Source of the DNA: Selenomonadaceae bacterium
Lineage (GTDB): Bacteria; Bacillota; Negativicutes; Selenomonadales; Selenomonadaceae
Reading direction: 5' to 3'
Length of the DNA: 32,219 nt
Assembly: GCA_017529935.1 (NCBI GenBank)
Contig: JAFXNB010000052.1
Location: 1-32,219 of the forward strand
The notes under the pieces: generated by a model
What the model saw: only the letters and a program-made list of their open reading frames with translations
What the model was told of the DNA's origin: nothing
Databases searched by the model: none
Part shown: positions 16,633 to 23,905 of the stretch, piece by piece
How positions within the stretch are numbered: the stretch's first letter is position 1
Layout: every line of letters starts with the position of its first letter
Position numbers and translations under genes: made by a program

Positions 16633-17283
16633 TCAGTAAAGCCTTTCGCCGAAAATAGCCGTGCCGACGCGAACGACGTTTGCGCCTTCCTCGACGGCGA
16701 TTTTATAATCGTGCGTCATGCCCATTGATAAATAGTCGAAGCCCTCGCGCGAAATTTTCAGCTCGTCGAAGAGCTTGCGCATTTGCCTGAACAGCGGACG
16801 ACATTCTTCAACCTCCGCGAAATTCGGCGCGATCATCATCAGCCCGCGCAGTCGCAAATTTTCTGCCGCGTCGACGAATTTTATCAGCCCGTCCAAATCC
16901 TCAAGCAACACGCCCGATTTTTGAACTTCGCGCGCCAAATTTACTTGGATTAATATTTCTTGGACTTTGCCGCTTGCCGCCGCCGCCTTGTCGAGTGCCG
17001 CCGCTAAATGTTCGCTGTCCACCGATTGAATCAAATCGAAGAGCTTGACGGCTTGCTTGACTTTGTTTGTCTGCAGGTGCCCGATTAAATGCCGTATAAC
17101 TGCGCGGTCGAGCGTCTTGAATTTCTCCGCCGCCTCCTGAATTCGATTTTCGCCGATGTCAGTCGCGCCCGCGTCGATTGCCTCGCGCATTGTCTCCACG
17201 CCGTGATTTTTCGTGACCGCCACAAGTTTTATCGCCCCGCCGAGTTCGCGCCTTATCGAACGAAAATTTTCTGCCACGCTCAA
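16633..17283 (-). CDS. yggS: YggS/YlmE family pyridoxal-phosphate homeostasis protein
   Basis: 216 residues, slightly short for the family (about 230). A fold-III PLP-binding protein that controls free PLP and has no known enzymatic reaction. The PLP lysine is Lys25 in KLVAVTKNHGVE. Further family blocks: GENRIQEAAEKF, HLIGHLQTNKVKQAV, LIQVNLAREVQKSGV, GLMMIAP, LSMGMTHDYKIAVEEGANVVRVGTAIFG near the C-terminus (phosphate-binding SMGM and VRVGTAIFG). TTG start at 17283 with GGAGGT nine bases upstream; the nearby ATG is in another frame. First gene of the division cluster. Confidence 0.93.
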   Translation of the reverse strand: MSVAENFRSIRRELGGAIKLVAVTKNHGVETMREAIDAGATDIGENRIQEAAEKFKTLDRAVIRHLIGHLQTNKVKQAVKLFDLIQSVDSEHLAAALDKAAAASGKVQEILIQVNLAREVQKSGVLLEDLDGLIKFVDAAENLRLRGLMMIAPNFAEVEECRPLFRQMRKLFDELKISREGFDYLSMGMTHDYKIAVEEGANVVRVGTAIFGERLY

Positions 17284-17322
17284 ACGTCATTCACCTCCGA
17301 CGCAAAAATTTTTCACGCGCAT

Positions 17323-17351
17323 ATATTAAACTACTTGCCTTTTCGCGTCAA
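17323..17351 (-). promoter_or_regulatory. Promoter for the yggS-sepF cluster
   Basis: On the minus strand TTGACG (17351-17346), 17 bases, then TAATAT (17328-17323), 40 bases before the yggS start. Confidence 0.55.
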
Positions 17352-17385
17352 TGAAAACAGATTGAATATTTTTCCGAACGCCAAT

Positions 17386-17419
17386 AAAAAAATCCCCGCT
17401 TGTGTTCGGCGGGGAAAAA
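17386..17419 (-). terminator. Terminator of the envelope operon
   Basis: Just past the stop at 17422 on the minus strand: stem TCCCCGC / GCGGGGA with a nine-base loop, followed on the minus strand by seven T (plus-strand A-run 17386-17392). Confidence 0.88.
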
Positions 17420-17421
17420 TT

Positions 17422-19416
17422 TTAATTGGTCGGTTCGTCGCCCATGAAAAGCCCGTTGATTATAATCCACCAAGCAACCGTTCGCATTGCTGAAATAATT
17501 TCAATGGCGTGCGTGCGCTCCTCGGTCAAGTTTACGTCGTTTAGTTCATTGCTGGCGACGTGCGGCAACAGCTCCATGACATCAGAGCCAATTTGCCCCG
17601 CAACTTTTGCCGTGACGAAAGCCGCGTTGTTGAAGCCGACGCCGTCGCTGTTGAAAAGACTCGGCGCGATTGAATAGTAAGCAAAATCTTTTGGCGCGAT
17701 AAGTTCGATAAGCGTCGGGACAATGGAAATGTGGTCGCCAACAGCGTCGGGCGGCAAAATTTCTTTGTTGATGCCCGCGCCGTAGAGGACGAACGGCACG
17801 CTTTGATGTTCAAAAATGGTCGGGTGCGTTGACGGGTCGCAACGGACAGCGTGGTCGCCCGTGATGACGAAAATACTTTCGGGGAATTTTCCACTAGCCG
17901 CGCGGACAAAATTCGTGATGACCTCGTCCATGTACCAATAATGCCCCAGCTCAATCGCCAGCTGATTCACGTCGTCGACGTTCGGGATTTTTTTCAAAGC
18001 TTCGGTTACGGCGTTCACGTCGTAGCCCTCCGCCGCCAAATCCAAATTATACGGCGGGTGATTAGTCGTCGTCATAATCAAATGAACCGTCGGCGGCTCT
18101 TCGTCCAAATGCGCCAGCAACGCGTTGAATAAATTTTCGTCCTTGGTACCCCACGTCGTCTGCTTGGGCGCGTTGAAGTCGGGGTAGCCGTAGAAACTAT
18201 CGAAGCCCTGCGCGAGCGACATCTTAGCAATAGAATCCCAAGTTGGCATGCCGCCGTACCAGAAATCAACTTTGTAGCCGAGTTCGCGGAACATCGGAGC
18301 CATCGCGGTGATATAAAGTTTGTCGTAAGTGCGGCTTTGATAATTGACTTTGATATTGACGTCGGGCAAGCCGGTCACCAGCCCCGTTATCGCCGTGGAA
18401 GTGAAATCGCCATTGGGCATAAAATTTCGGCTGTAGTAGCACTTGTCCTCCGCGATAAGCGATTTAATTCCCTCCGCGATTAAAAGTTCGTCGTACTTGC
18501 CGAGCATTGGCCACTGCATAAAAGTTTCGCCGAGGATTATAAAAATATGTTTCGGCTTGGGAATTTTTTCGCCGGCGGCTTTGCGTTCGAGATACGGCGC
18601 GAGATTTTTTTCTGTAAGTTCGTGATTGACGGCGATAATCTGCGCGGACTCCAAAATTTTATTTTTGTCGACGCCGAAAATTTCGCCCGCCTCCATGCGC
18701 TTAGCCATAGCCCGCGCCCGATAAAGTGCTTGCGCGTCGTCGAGAATGCATTCGTTCAAAAAGTCGTCGGTCGTCACGCCGGCATTTTCCCAATTTATTC
18801 CGCTCGCGTAGGTGAAACTGCCGCCGAACCTTACAAACAATCCGAACAAAAAAATTCCAACGACAAGAGCCGCGCTGAAGCCCGCGATTTTTTTCTTGCT
18901 GTCCAGTGCCGGCAACGGAAAAGTTTTAATCATCAACAGCCGACTCAAAACCGCCGCGCAGAGAATCATCAAAATTATCGCGACGATAAGCCGCCAAGCA
19001 ATTCCGTACTCTTGAAACATCGTCACGATTATCGACCAAATGTCGTCGTTGAAACCTTCTACAACTTCCATGCCGAACGTCGATTGAAACGCGCGATAGT
19101 AGGGAAATCTTAACATGAACAGCAACGAGAAAACGAACGCCGCGATTATTCCGATTAGCAAGCGGAGCCGCGACTTTAAGCCGACGATTGTCACGAACAC
19201 GAACGAGATTAAAGTTACCGCGCCCGCCGTCTTCAAGCTCAAACGCAAGCCCGCGAACATTGCGGAAAAAATTTGCGACGTTTCAGTTGCCTCGCCGATA
19301 TAATTCGACATGAAAAAAATAAACAGCCCGCGATAAATTTCCAGCAGTATCAGCACGAACAAAAATAATCTGGCGTCGCGCTGAACGCCGTCGAAAAATC
19401 TGTTTAGGAACTTCAA
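17422..19416 (-). CDS. LTA-synthase-like sulfatase-fold phosphotransferase
   Basis: 664 residues. Five hydrophobic segments within residues 15-200, then an extracytoplasmic alkaline-phosphatase/sulfatase domain. Likely metal and nucleophile residues: Glu297 in IFIILGETF, Thr339 in NGDFTSTAITGLVTG, and the DH of VITGDHAVR near 531; HQSVPFVLYG follows. This layout matches LtaS and related enzymes that move phosphoglycerol (or phosphoethanolamine) groups from phospholipids to polymers or glycans. TTG start at 19416, with GAGGAG eight bases upstream. Last gene of an LPS-oriented operon, so decoration of LPS or a periplasmic glycan is as likely as lipoteichoic acid. The donor and acceptor cannot be read from sequence. 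Confidence 0.83.
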   Translation of the reverse strand: MKFLNRFFDGVQRDARLFLFVLILLEIYRGLFIFFMSNYIGEATETSQIFSAMFAGLRLSLKTAGAVTLISFVFVTIVGLKSRLRLLIGIIAAFVFSLLFMLRFPYYRAFQSTFGMEVVEGFNDDIWSIIVTMFQEYGIAWRLIVAIILMILCAAVLSRLLMIKTFPLPALDSKKKIAGFSAALVVGIFLFGLFVRFGGSFTYASGINWENAGVTTDDFLNECILDDAQALYRARAMAKRMEAGEIFGVDKNKILESAQIIAVNHELTEKNLAPYLERKAAGEKIPKPKHIFIILGETFMQWPMLGKYDELLIAEGIKSLIAEDKCYYSRNFMPNGDFTSTAITGLVTGLPDVNIKVNYQSRTYDKLYITAMAPMFRELGYKVDFWYGGMPTWDSIAKMSLAQGFDSFYGYPDFNAPKQTTWGTKDENLFNALLAHLDEEPPTVHLIMTTTNHPPYNLDLAAEGYDVNAVTEALKKIPNVDDVNQLAIELGHYWYMDEVITNFVRAASGKFPESIFVITGDHAVRCDPSTHPTIFEHQSVPFVLYGAGINKEILPPDAVGDHISIVPTLIELIAPKDFAYYSIAPSLFNSDGVGFNNAAFVTAKVAGQIGSDVMELLPHVASNELNDVNLTEERTHAIEIISAMRTVAWWIIINGLFMGDEPTN

Positions 19417-19431
19417 ACGGTAAGCTCCTCT

Positions 19432-20457
19432 CTAACCCATTGATTTAATTTTTTCCTCGACAAAGCTGACGGGAATTTTTTCAAGACAAATTTCTTTTTT
19501 GGGACAAGCGCGTTTCCAACAGCCCTTGCAAGGTCTTTCAACTTCGATTGCGTGTTGAAGTTGCCCGAAAGGTCCGTTGCGCTCGACGTTGGTCGGTCCC
19601 ATTAACATAATCGTCCGCACGCCGAACGCCGCGCCCAAATGTACAGGTCCGGTGTCGCCGCCGATAACCAGCCGCGAACTTCTAATCACGTGCGCCAGTT
19701 GTTGAATATTCGTTTGGTTGACGAGATTAATCGGCGGGATTTCCATTTTGGCTTCGATTTCCTTGGCGAGCATTTCGTCCAAGTCGCCGCTGCCGATTAG
19801 CACGGGCACAACCGCCAGATGATAGAACCAATCGCCCAGCGCGGCAAAATTTTCCGTAGGCCAGCGTTTGTTCGGCCAATTCGCGCCGACCACGAACACG
19901 ACGTAAGGATTGCCCTCGCGAATGCCGGCGTGCTCCATAATCGCCCGCGCCTTTTCCGATTGTTCGACGGGAATTTGAATCGGGAAAACGACTTCATTGA
20001 CGCCGCAACCGACCGCCCGCGCCGTGTCCAAGTAGCGTTCGACGATGTGCCCCTCCGCGTTTTCGCCGACGACCGGCTTTGAAATTTTGTCGCTCATCTC
20101 GCGCATGTTGCAAATCCCAAGCTTGATATTCGATTTGGCAAAGAAAGCTATCGCCGCCGACTTGAACAGCCCTTGCAAATCTAAAACCGCGTCGTAGCTC
20201 TGCTCCTGAAGTTCCTGCTTGAACGGGAAAAATTCCTTCATGAAGCCTTTCAGCGAACGGAAATTTTTTTTGTTGAACAGGATAATTCTGTCGACGCAAG
20301 GATTCATCTTGAGCAGTTCTAAACTCGGCGGCTCCACGACCCACGTAACTTTTGCGTCGGGGAAAGTTTCTTTTATGGCGTAGCTGACGGGCAGCGCGTG
20401 AATTACGTCGCCCATTGCGCTCAGCTTGACGATTAAAACGTTGTTCAGTCCATCCAT
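19432..20457 (-). CDS. Glycosyltransferase family 9 (LPS heptosyltransferase)
   Basis: 341 residues, GT-B fold. It uses ADP-heptose to extend the LPS inner core in the cytoplasm. Landmarks: VLIVKLSAMGDVIHALPVSYAI at the N-terminus (given here as KLSAMGDVIHALP), DAVLDLQGLFKSA, VVFVVGANWPNKRWPTENFA, and IGGDTGPVHLGAAFGV for the sugar-nucleotide site. Close to WaaC/WaaF/RfaF proteins, but subtype I or II cannot be fixed. A Cys cluster near the C-terminus (CKGCWKRACPKKEIC) is common in GT9 members. It starts two bases after the rfaE2 stop, with GGAG seven bases before the ATG. Together with rfaE1 and rfaE2 it forms an ADP-heptose making-and-using block. Confidence 0.9.
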   Translation of the reverse strand: MDGLNNVLIVKLSAMGDVIHALPVSYAIKETFPDAKVTWVVEPPSLELLKMNPCVDRIILFNKKNFRSLKGFMKEFFPFKQELQEQSYDAVLDLQGLFKSAAIAFFAKSNIKLGICNMREMSDKISKPVVGENAEGHIVERYLDTARAVGCGVNEVVFPIQIPVEQSEKARAIMEHAGIREGNPYVVFVVGANWPNKRWPTENFAALGDWFYHLAVVPVLIGSGDLDEMLAKEIEAKMEIPPINLVNQTNIQQLAHVIRSSRLVIGGDTGPVHLGAAFGVRTIMLMGPTNVERNGPFGQLQHAIEVERPCKGCWKRACPKKEICLEKIPVSFVEEKIKSMG

Positions 20458-20458
20458 A

Positions 20459-20926
20459 TCATTTCTCCGCTAAAATTTTATTAACTAGATTCGTCGTTGA
20501 CTTGCCCGCAACCAAATTTATAAACTCGACACGCCCGCCGTAGCTTTGAACAATCGCGGCTTCGGGCAAAGTTTCCAAAGTGTAATCGCCGCCCTTGACG
20601 TAAACAGCGGGCTTGACCTCGGCGATTAAATTTTCCGCAGTCTGTTCGCCGAAAAAAATCACGTGGTCGACGGCTTTTAATCCCAGCAAAACTTCTGCGC
20701 GGTCGTCTTGCGTGTTAATCGGACGAGACGCGCCTTTGAGTTTGCGGACGGATTCATCGGTATTCAAGCCGACAATCAACACGTCGCCGAAATTTTTTGC
20801 CGCCGTCAAATATCGGACGTGCCCCGCGTGAATTATATCAAAGCAGCCGTTCGTGAAGACGATTTTATTTCCCTGCCGCCGCAAATCTTCGCAAAAGTTC
20901 GCGGAATTTTTTCTGTCAATCAACAT
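20459..20926 (-). CDS. rfaE2: D-glycero-beta-D-manno-heptose 1-phosphate adenylyltransferase
   Basis: 155 residues, a nucleotidyltransferase of the cytidylyltransferase fold. It makes ADP-D,D-heptose from heptose-1-phosphate and ATP. NGCFDIIHAGHVRYL carries the HxGH signature (His33, His36), followed by LIVGLNTDESVRKLKG, RAEVLLGLKAVDHVIFF and YVKGGDY. It corresponds to the C-terminal half of E. coli HldE. The ATG directly follows the rfaE1 stop (TAAATG), so the kinase and transferase are separate but coupled. Confidence 0.94.
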   Translation of the reverse strand: MLIDRKNSANFCEDLRRQGNKIVFTNGCFDIIHAGHVRYLTAAKNFGDVLIVGLNTDESVRKLKGASRPINTQDDRAEVLLGLKAVDHVIFFGEQTAENLIAEVKPAVYVKGGDYTLETLPEAAIVQSYGGRVEFINLVAGKSTTNLVNKILAEK

Positions 20927-21919
20927 TTATCTTGCACGCTCCAAAGTTGAAATCAATTCGGTCGCGCTGACGGTGCTGGTTCCCAACTTCCTGACCGCAA
21001 TGCCCGCCGCGTAGTTGGAAATTTTCGCCGCAAGCGCAGGTTGTGCGCCCGCCGTCAACGCCAACAAAAACGCCGCAACGCAAGTATCGCCCGCGCCCGA
21101 CACGTCGTAAACTTCGCTCATGTCGCTAACGGGAATGTGGTGCGCCGCGCCGTTGCGTTCAAATAAACTCATGCCCATTTCGCCGCGCGTGATTAAAACG
21201 CCGTCGACGTTTAGCTTCGTCAAAATTTTAGTGCCCGCGCCGATTAAATCCGTCACGTCATTCAGCGGATAGCCGACAAAATTTCCAAGCTCCGAATCAT
21301 TTTGCTTGACGTAGCCGACGCCCTCGAATGCGCCGATATTGTAGCGCGAATCGACGATGTTAGGAATTTTTTTCTTGCCGGCGTAGCGCGTGATTAATTT
21401 GCGGGCGTTGACAGTTATCGTGCCGGAGCCGTAGTCGCTCATGATGACGCCGTCGACCTTCGGCAAAATTTTATCAATCTTAGCGATAAGCTCCGCCTCA
21501 ACTTTTTTGGATAGCGGCTCCTTGCTCTTGCTGTCAATTCGGACAATCTGTTGGCTGACGGTCGCCCGCCCGCCCGCGATTATGCGCGTCTTTGAAATCG
21601 TCGGACGGGATTTGTCGCGGACAAGCCCTTCAATGTGAACGTCGAGTTCTTTAAAAATATTGCGCAAGCTCTCCGCGTAATTGTCGTCGCCGATAACTCC
21701 AACTGCAAAAACTTCCGCGCCGAGCGTCGCCGCATTGGCAATGACGTTAGCCGCGCCGCCCGCCACGACTTTTTCGCCCGCCTTCTCCAAAATCAAAACG
21801 GGAGCCTCACGAGAAATTCTTGAAATGCGTCCGTCAACGTAAACGTCGGCAACAATATCGCCTATAACCAAAATTTTTTTGCCGCTCATCTTATTGGTAA
21901 TGCTGATTAGTTCTTGCAA
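20927..21919 (-). CDS. rfaE1: D-glycero-beta-D-manno-heptose-7-phosphate kinase
   Basis: 330 residues, PfkB/ribokinase family, matching the N-terminal half of HldE. It phosphorylates heptose-7-phosphate at C1. Landmarks: ILVIGDIVADVYVDGRISRIS, EKVVAGGAANVIANAATLGA (given in parts), MSDYGSG and the PfkB signature DVSGAGDTCVAAFLLAL with its catalytic Asp near residue 270. TTG start at 21919, with GGAGGT seven bases upstream. No gmhA, gmhB or hldD is present in the window. Confidence 0.94.
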   Translation of the reverse strand: MQELISITNKMSGKKILVIGDIVADVYVDGRISRISREAPVLILEKAGEKVVAGGAANVIANAATLGAEVFAVGVIGDDNYAESLRNIFKELDVHIEGLVRDKSRPTISKTRIIAGGRATVSQQIVRIDSKSKEPLSKKVEAELIAKIDKILPKVDGVIMSDYGSGTITVNARKLITRYAGKKKIPNIVDSRYNIGAFEGVGYVKQNDSELGNFVGYPLNDVTDLIGAGTKILTKLNVDGVLITRGEMGMSLFERNGAAHHIPVSDMSEVYDVSGAGDTCVAAFLLALTAGAQPALAAKISNYAAGIAVRKLGTSTVSATELISTLERAR

Positions 21920-21931
21920 CTTGCCGACCTC

Positions 21932-22420
21932 CTAAGTCAAGCCGATAAACTGAGGAACAATATCTTCAAACGACCCGTCGGGCATGCGAAAGCCGCCGGG
22001 AATCGTGCCAAGCTCTTTGAAGCCGAGACGCTGATATAAATGGCGGGCGTGAATGTTCGTGGCGACAACCGCGTTGAATTGCAGAATTCGGAAGCCCAAC
22101 TCTTTAGCCCGCGCGATACAGTCTTTGACGATAATTTCGCCGATGTGCCGCCCGCGCACGTCCGAACGAACCGCGTAGCTGGCGTTGCTGATGTGAGCGC
22201 ATCGCCCGACGTTGCTGGGGTGGAGAATGTACAACGCTAAAACTTCGCCGCCGTCGACAGCCACGCCCGTGAACGATTGCGCCTTAAAAAATTCGTCGCC
22301 AGTAATTTCGTCGAGTTCGTCTTCTTGCGGAAAGGCAATGCCCTCGCGAACGATTTCGTTCCAGATTTTTATCGCCGCGCCGACAAATTTTTTATCATAC
22401 GGTACAACTTCTATCGCCAT
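21932..22420 (-). CDS. GNAT-family N-acetyltransferase
   Basis: 162 residues. The acetyl-CoA pyrophosphate-binding motif is VRSDVRGRHIGEIIVKDCI (Q/RxxGxG/A-type loop near residues 90-98), followed by NAVVATNIHARHLYQRLGFKELG, the usual beta-5/alpha-4 region. The substrate is unknown; proteins of this kind include phosphinothricin-type acetyltransferases. The ATG follows the glycosyltransferase stop directly, and its GGAGGG ribosome-binding site lies inside that gene's end. Position in an LPS operon suggests, but does not show, acetylation of a cell-envelope precursor. Confidence 0.85.
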   Translation of the reverse strand: MAIEVVPYDKKFVGAAIKIWNEIVREGIAFPQEDELDEITGDEFFKAQSFTGVAVDGGEVLALYILHPSNVGRCAHISNASYAVRSDVRGRHIGEIIVKDCIARAKELGFRILQFNAVVATNIHARHLYQRLGFKELGTIPGGFRMPDGSFEDIVPQFIGLT

Positions 22421-23905
22421 TTAAATTTCCCTCCGATAAATTTTATACTTAAGCTCTTTATGTTCGCGCCCATAGAAAATTTTTTCTGTAAGCGATTCGA
22501 GTGCGCCCTTCGGAACTTCGCCGACTAGTTCCCATTTGTACAAGAACGTATTATCGAGGAATTTTCTTTCCCAATCGACGCTGACAATCGCCAAAATCTT
22601 TTTGTCGGCGGGCAGTTCGTCAAACGTCATGAACGGCATAACGTTCTTGCTTTTCCAAGTCATTTTTTGCGGTTTAATGTGGTAAAAGTGGTATTTTGTC
22701 TCCAGCCGATAAACTTTCGCGCCGGTGTAGAAAACCAGCGAGCTAGGATATTTTTCGCCGTGACTTACGACGCAAGTTTTATCGTCGATTAGCGGCAAAA
22801 TCATTTCAGCCTCCCGCCGCGCCGAATTATCCTCTGCGAGCGGCAACGCCACAAAAAATTGGAGCAGCGGGAAAATTATCAGCGTCGCGCCCGCCACGCC
22901 GACAAAAACTTTCCAACGGTTGACGAAACAGCGCGATAACAAAATTGCTGCGGGAATCATGGCGGGCAGCGTGTAGGTTACGTACTTTGTGGCGCAAAGT
23001 TGGAAGAAAATTACAACCGTCAACGCCCACACGAGTAAAAATTTTTCGGGCACGTCGAGCTTCGGCAAGCGGCGAAATTTTTTTATGGCAATGCCGATAA
23101 TCGCGAAAGACCACGGGAAAAATCCTATCAGCGAGACTAGCGAGTAATAATACCAGACATCGGTTTTCTGATATTCCGAGACCGTCGCCCGCAAAAAGTT
23201 GTGCACGCCCAAGAAATTTTCGACGAACTCCGCGCCGTGAATTATCGTCATCGGCAAATACCAAATCGCTACAATCGCCGCGAACAGCAAAAGATTTTTC
23301 ACGCGGAAAAGTTCTTTCAAATGCGGCAAGTCGCCCTGCCACGCCAGGAAAATTAAAATTATCAGTCCGGGCAAAAAAAATCCGATTGGTCCTTTGGTTA
23401 AAACCGCCACGCCCGAAGCCGCGAACGCCATTAAATAAAGTCGCGGATTTTTCGCGCGGTAGCCCAGATAAAAACTAATCAACGTCAGAGAAAACATTAC
23501 AAGGAGCGTCATGTCGGTTATCACGGCGTGCGAAATGTACCAATACTCCAGCGAAGTCGCCAGAATTATCGCCGCCGCGAATCCGGTTTTTTTATCGTAA
23601 AGTTTCGCGCCGAAAAAATACGTCAGGAACAATCCGAGCGTCGCGAAGACTGCAGGGAAAAATCTTGACGCAAATTCATTGACGCCGAAAATTTTGTACG
23701 CGATTAAAAGTTCCCAATAAAACATAATCGGCTTGTCGAACCAGAAATCGCCGTAAATGCGCGGGGAGAGCCAATCGCCCGCCGCGAGCATTTCCTTTGC
23801 GGTCAGCGCGTATACTGCCTCCGTCGGGTCGGTTATTGGCAAAAGCCAATTTCCCGCAAAAAATAAAATCAGTGCAACAATTAACAAGCAGATAAAATTT
23901 ACCAC
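22421..23905 (-). CDS. ArnT-like membrane glycosyltransferase (GT39/GT83 type)
   Basis: 494 residues with 10-12 hydrophobic segments, GT-C fold. Early acidic motif LPITDPTEAVYALTAKEM, then GDFWFDKPIMFYW in the first periplasmic loop, match ArnT-type enzymes that use polyprenyl-phosphate sugars to modify lipid A or core. Also ASRFFPAVFATLG and VLTKGPIGFFLPG. The GTG at 23905 is chosen: GGGAG lies eight bases upstream and the overlap with the LptD-like gene is then only seven bases; the frame stays open 87 bases further upstream but would run deep into that gene. The donor sugar is unknown. Confidence 0.85.
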   Translation of the reverse strand: MVNFICLLIVALILFFAGNWLLPITDPTEAVYALTAKEMLAAGDWLSPRIYGDFWFDKPIMFYWELLIAYKIFGVNEFASRFFPAVFATLGLFLTYFFGAKLYDKKTGFAAAIILATSLEYWYISHAVITDMTLLVMFSLTLISFYLGYRAKNPRLYLMAFAASGVAVLTKGPIGFFLPGLIILIFLAWQGDLPHLKELFRVKNLLLFAAIVAIWYLPMTIIHGAEFVENFLGVHNFLRATVSEYQKTDVWYYYSLVSLIGFFPWSFAIIGIAIKKFRRLPKLDVPEKFLLVWALTVVIFFQLCATKYVTYTLPAMIPAAILLSRCFVNRWKVFVGVAGATLIIFPLLQFFVALPLAEDNSARREAEMILPLIDDKTCVVSHGEKYPSSLVFYTGAKVYRLETKYHFYHIKPQKMTWKSKNVMPFMTFDELPADKKILAIVSVDWERKFLDNTFLYKWELVGEVPKGALESLTEKIFYGREHKELKYKIYRREI

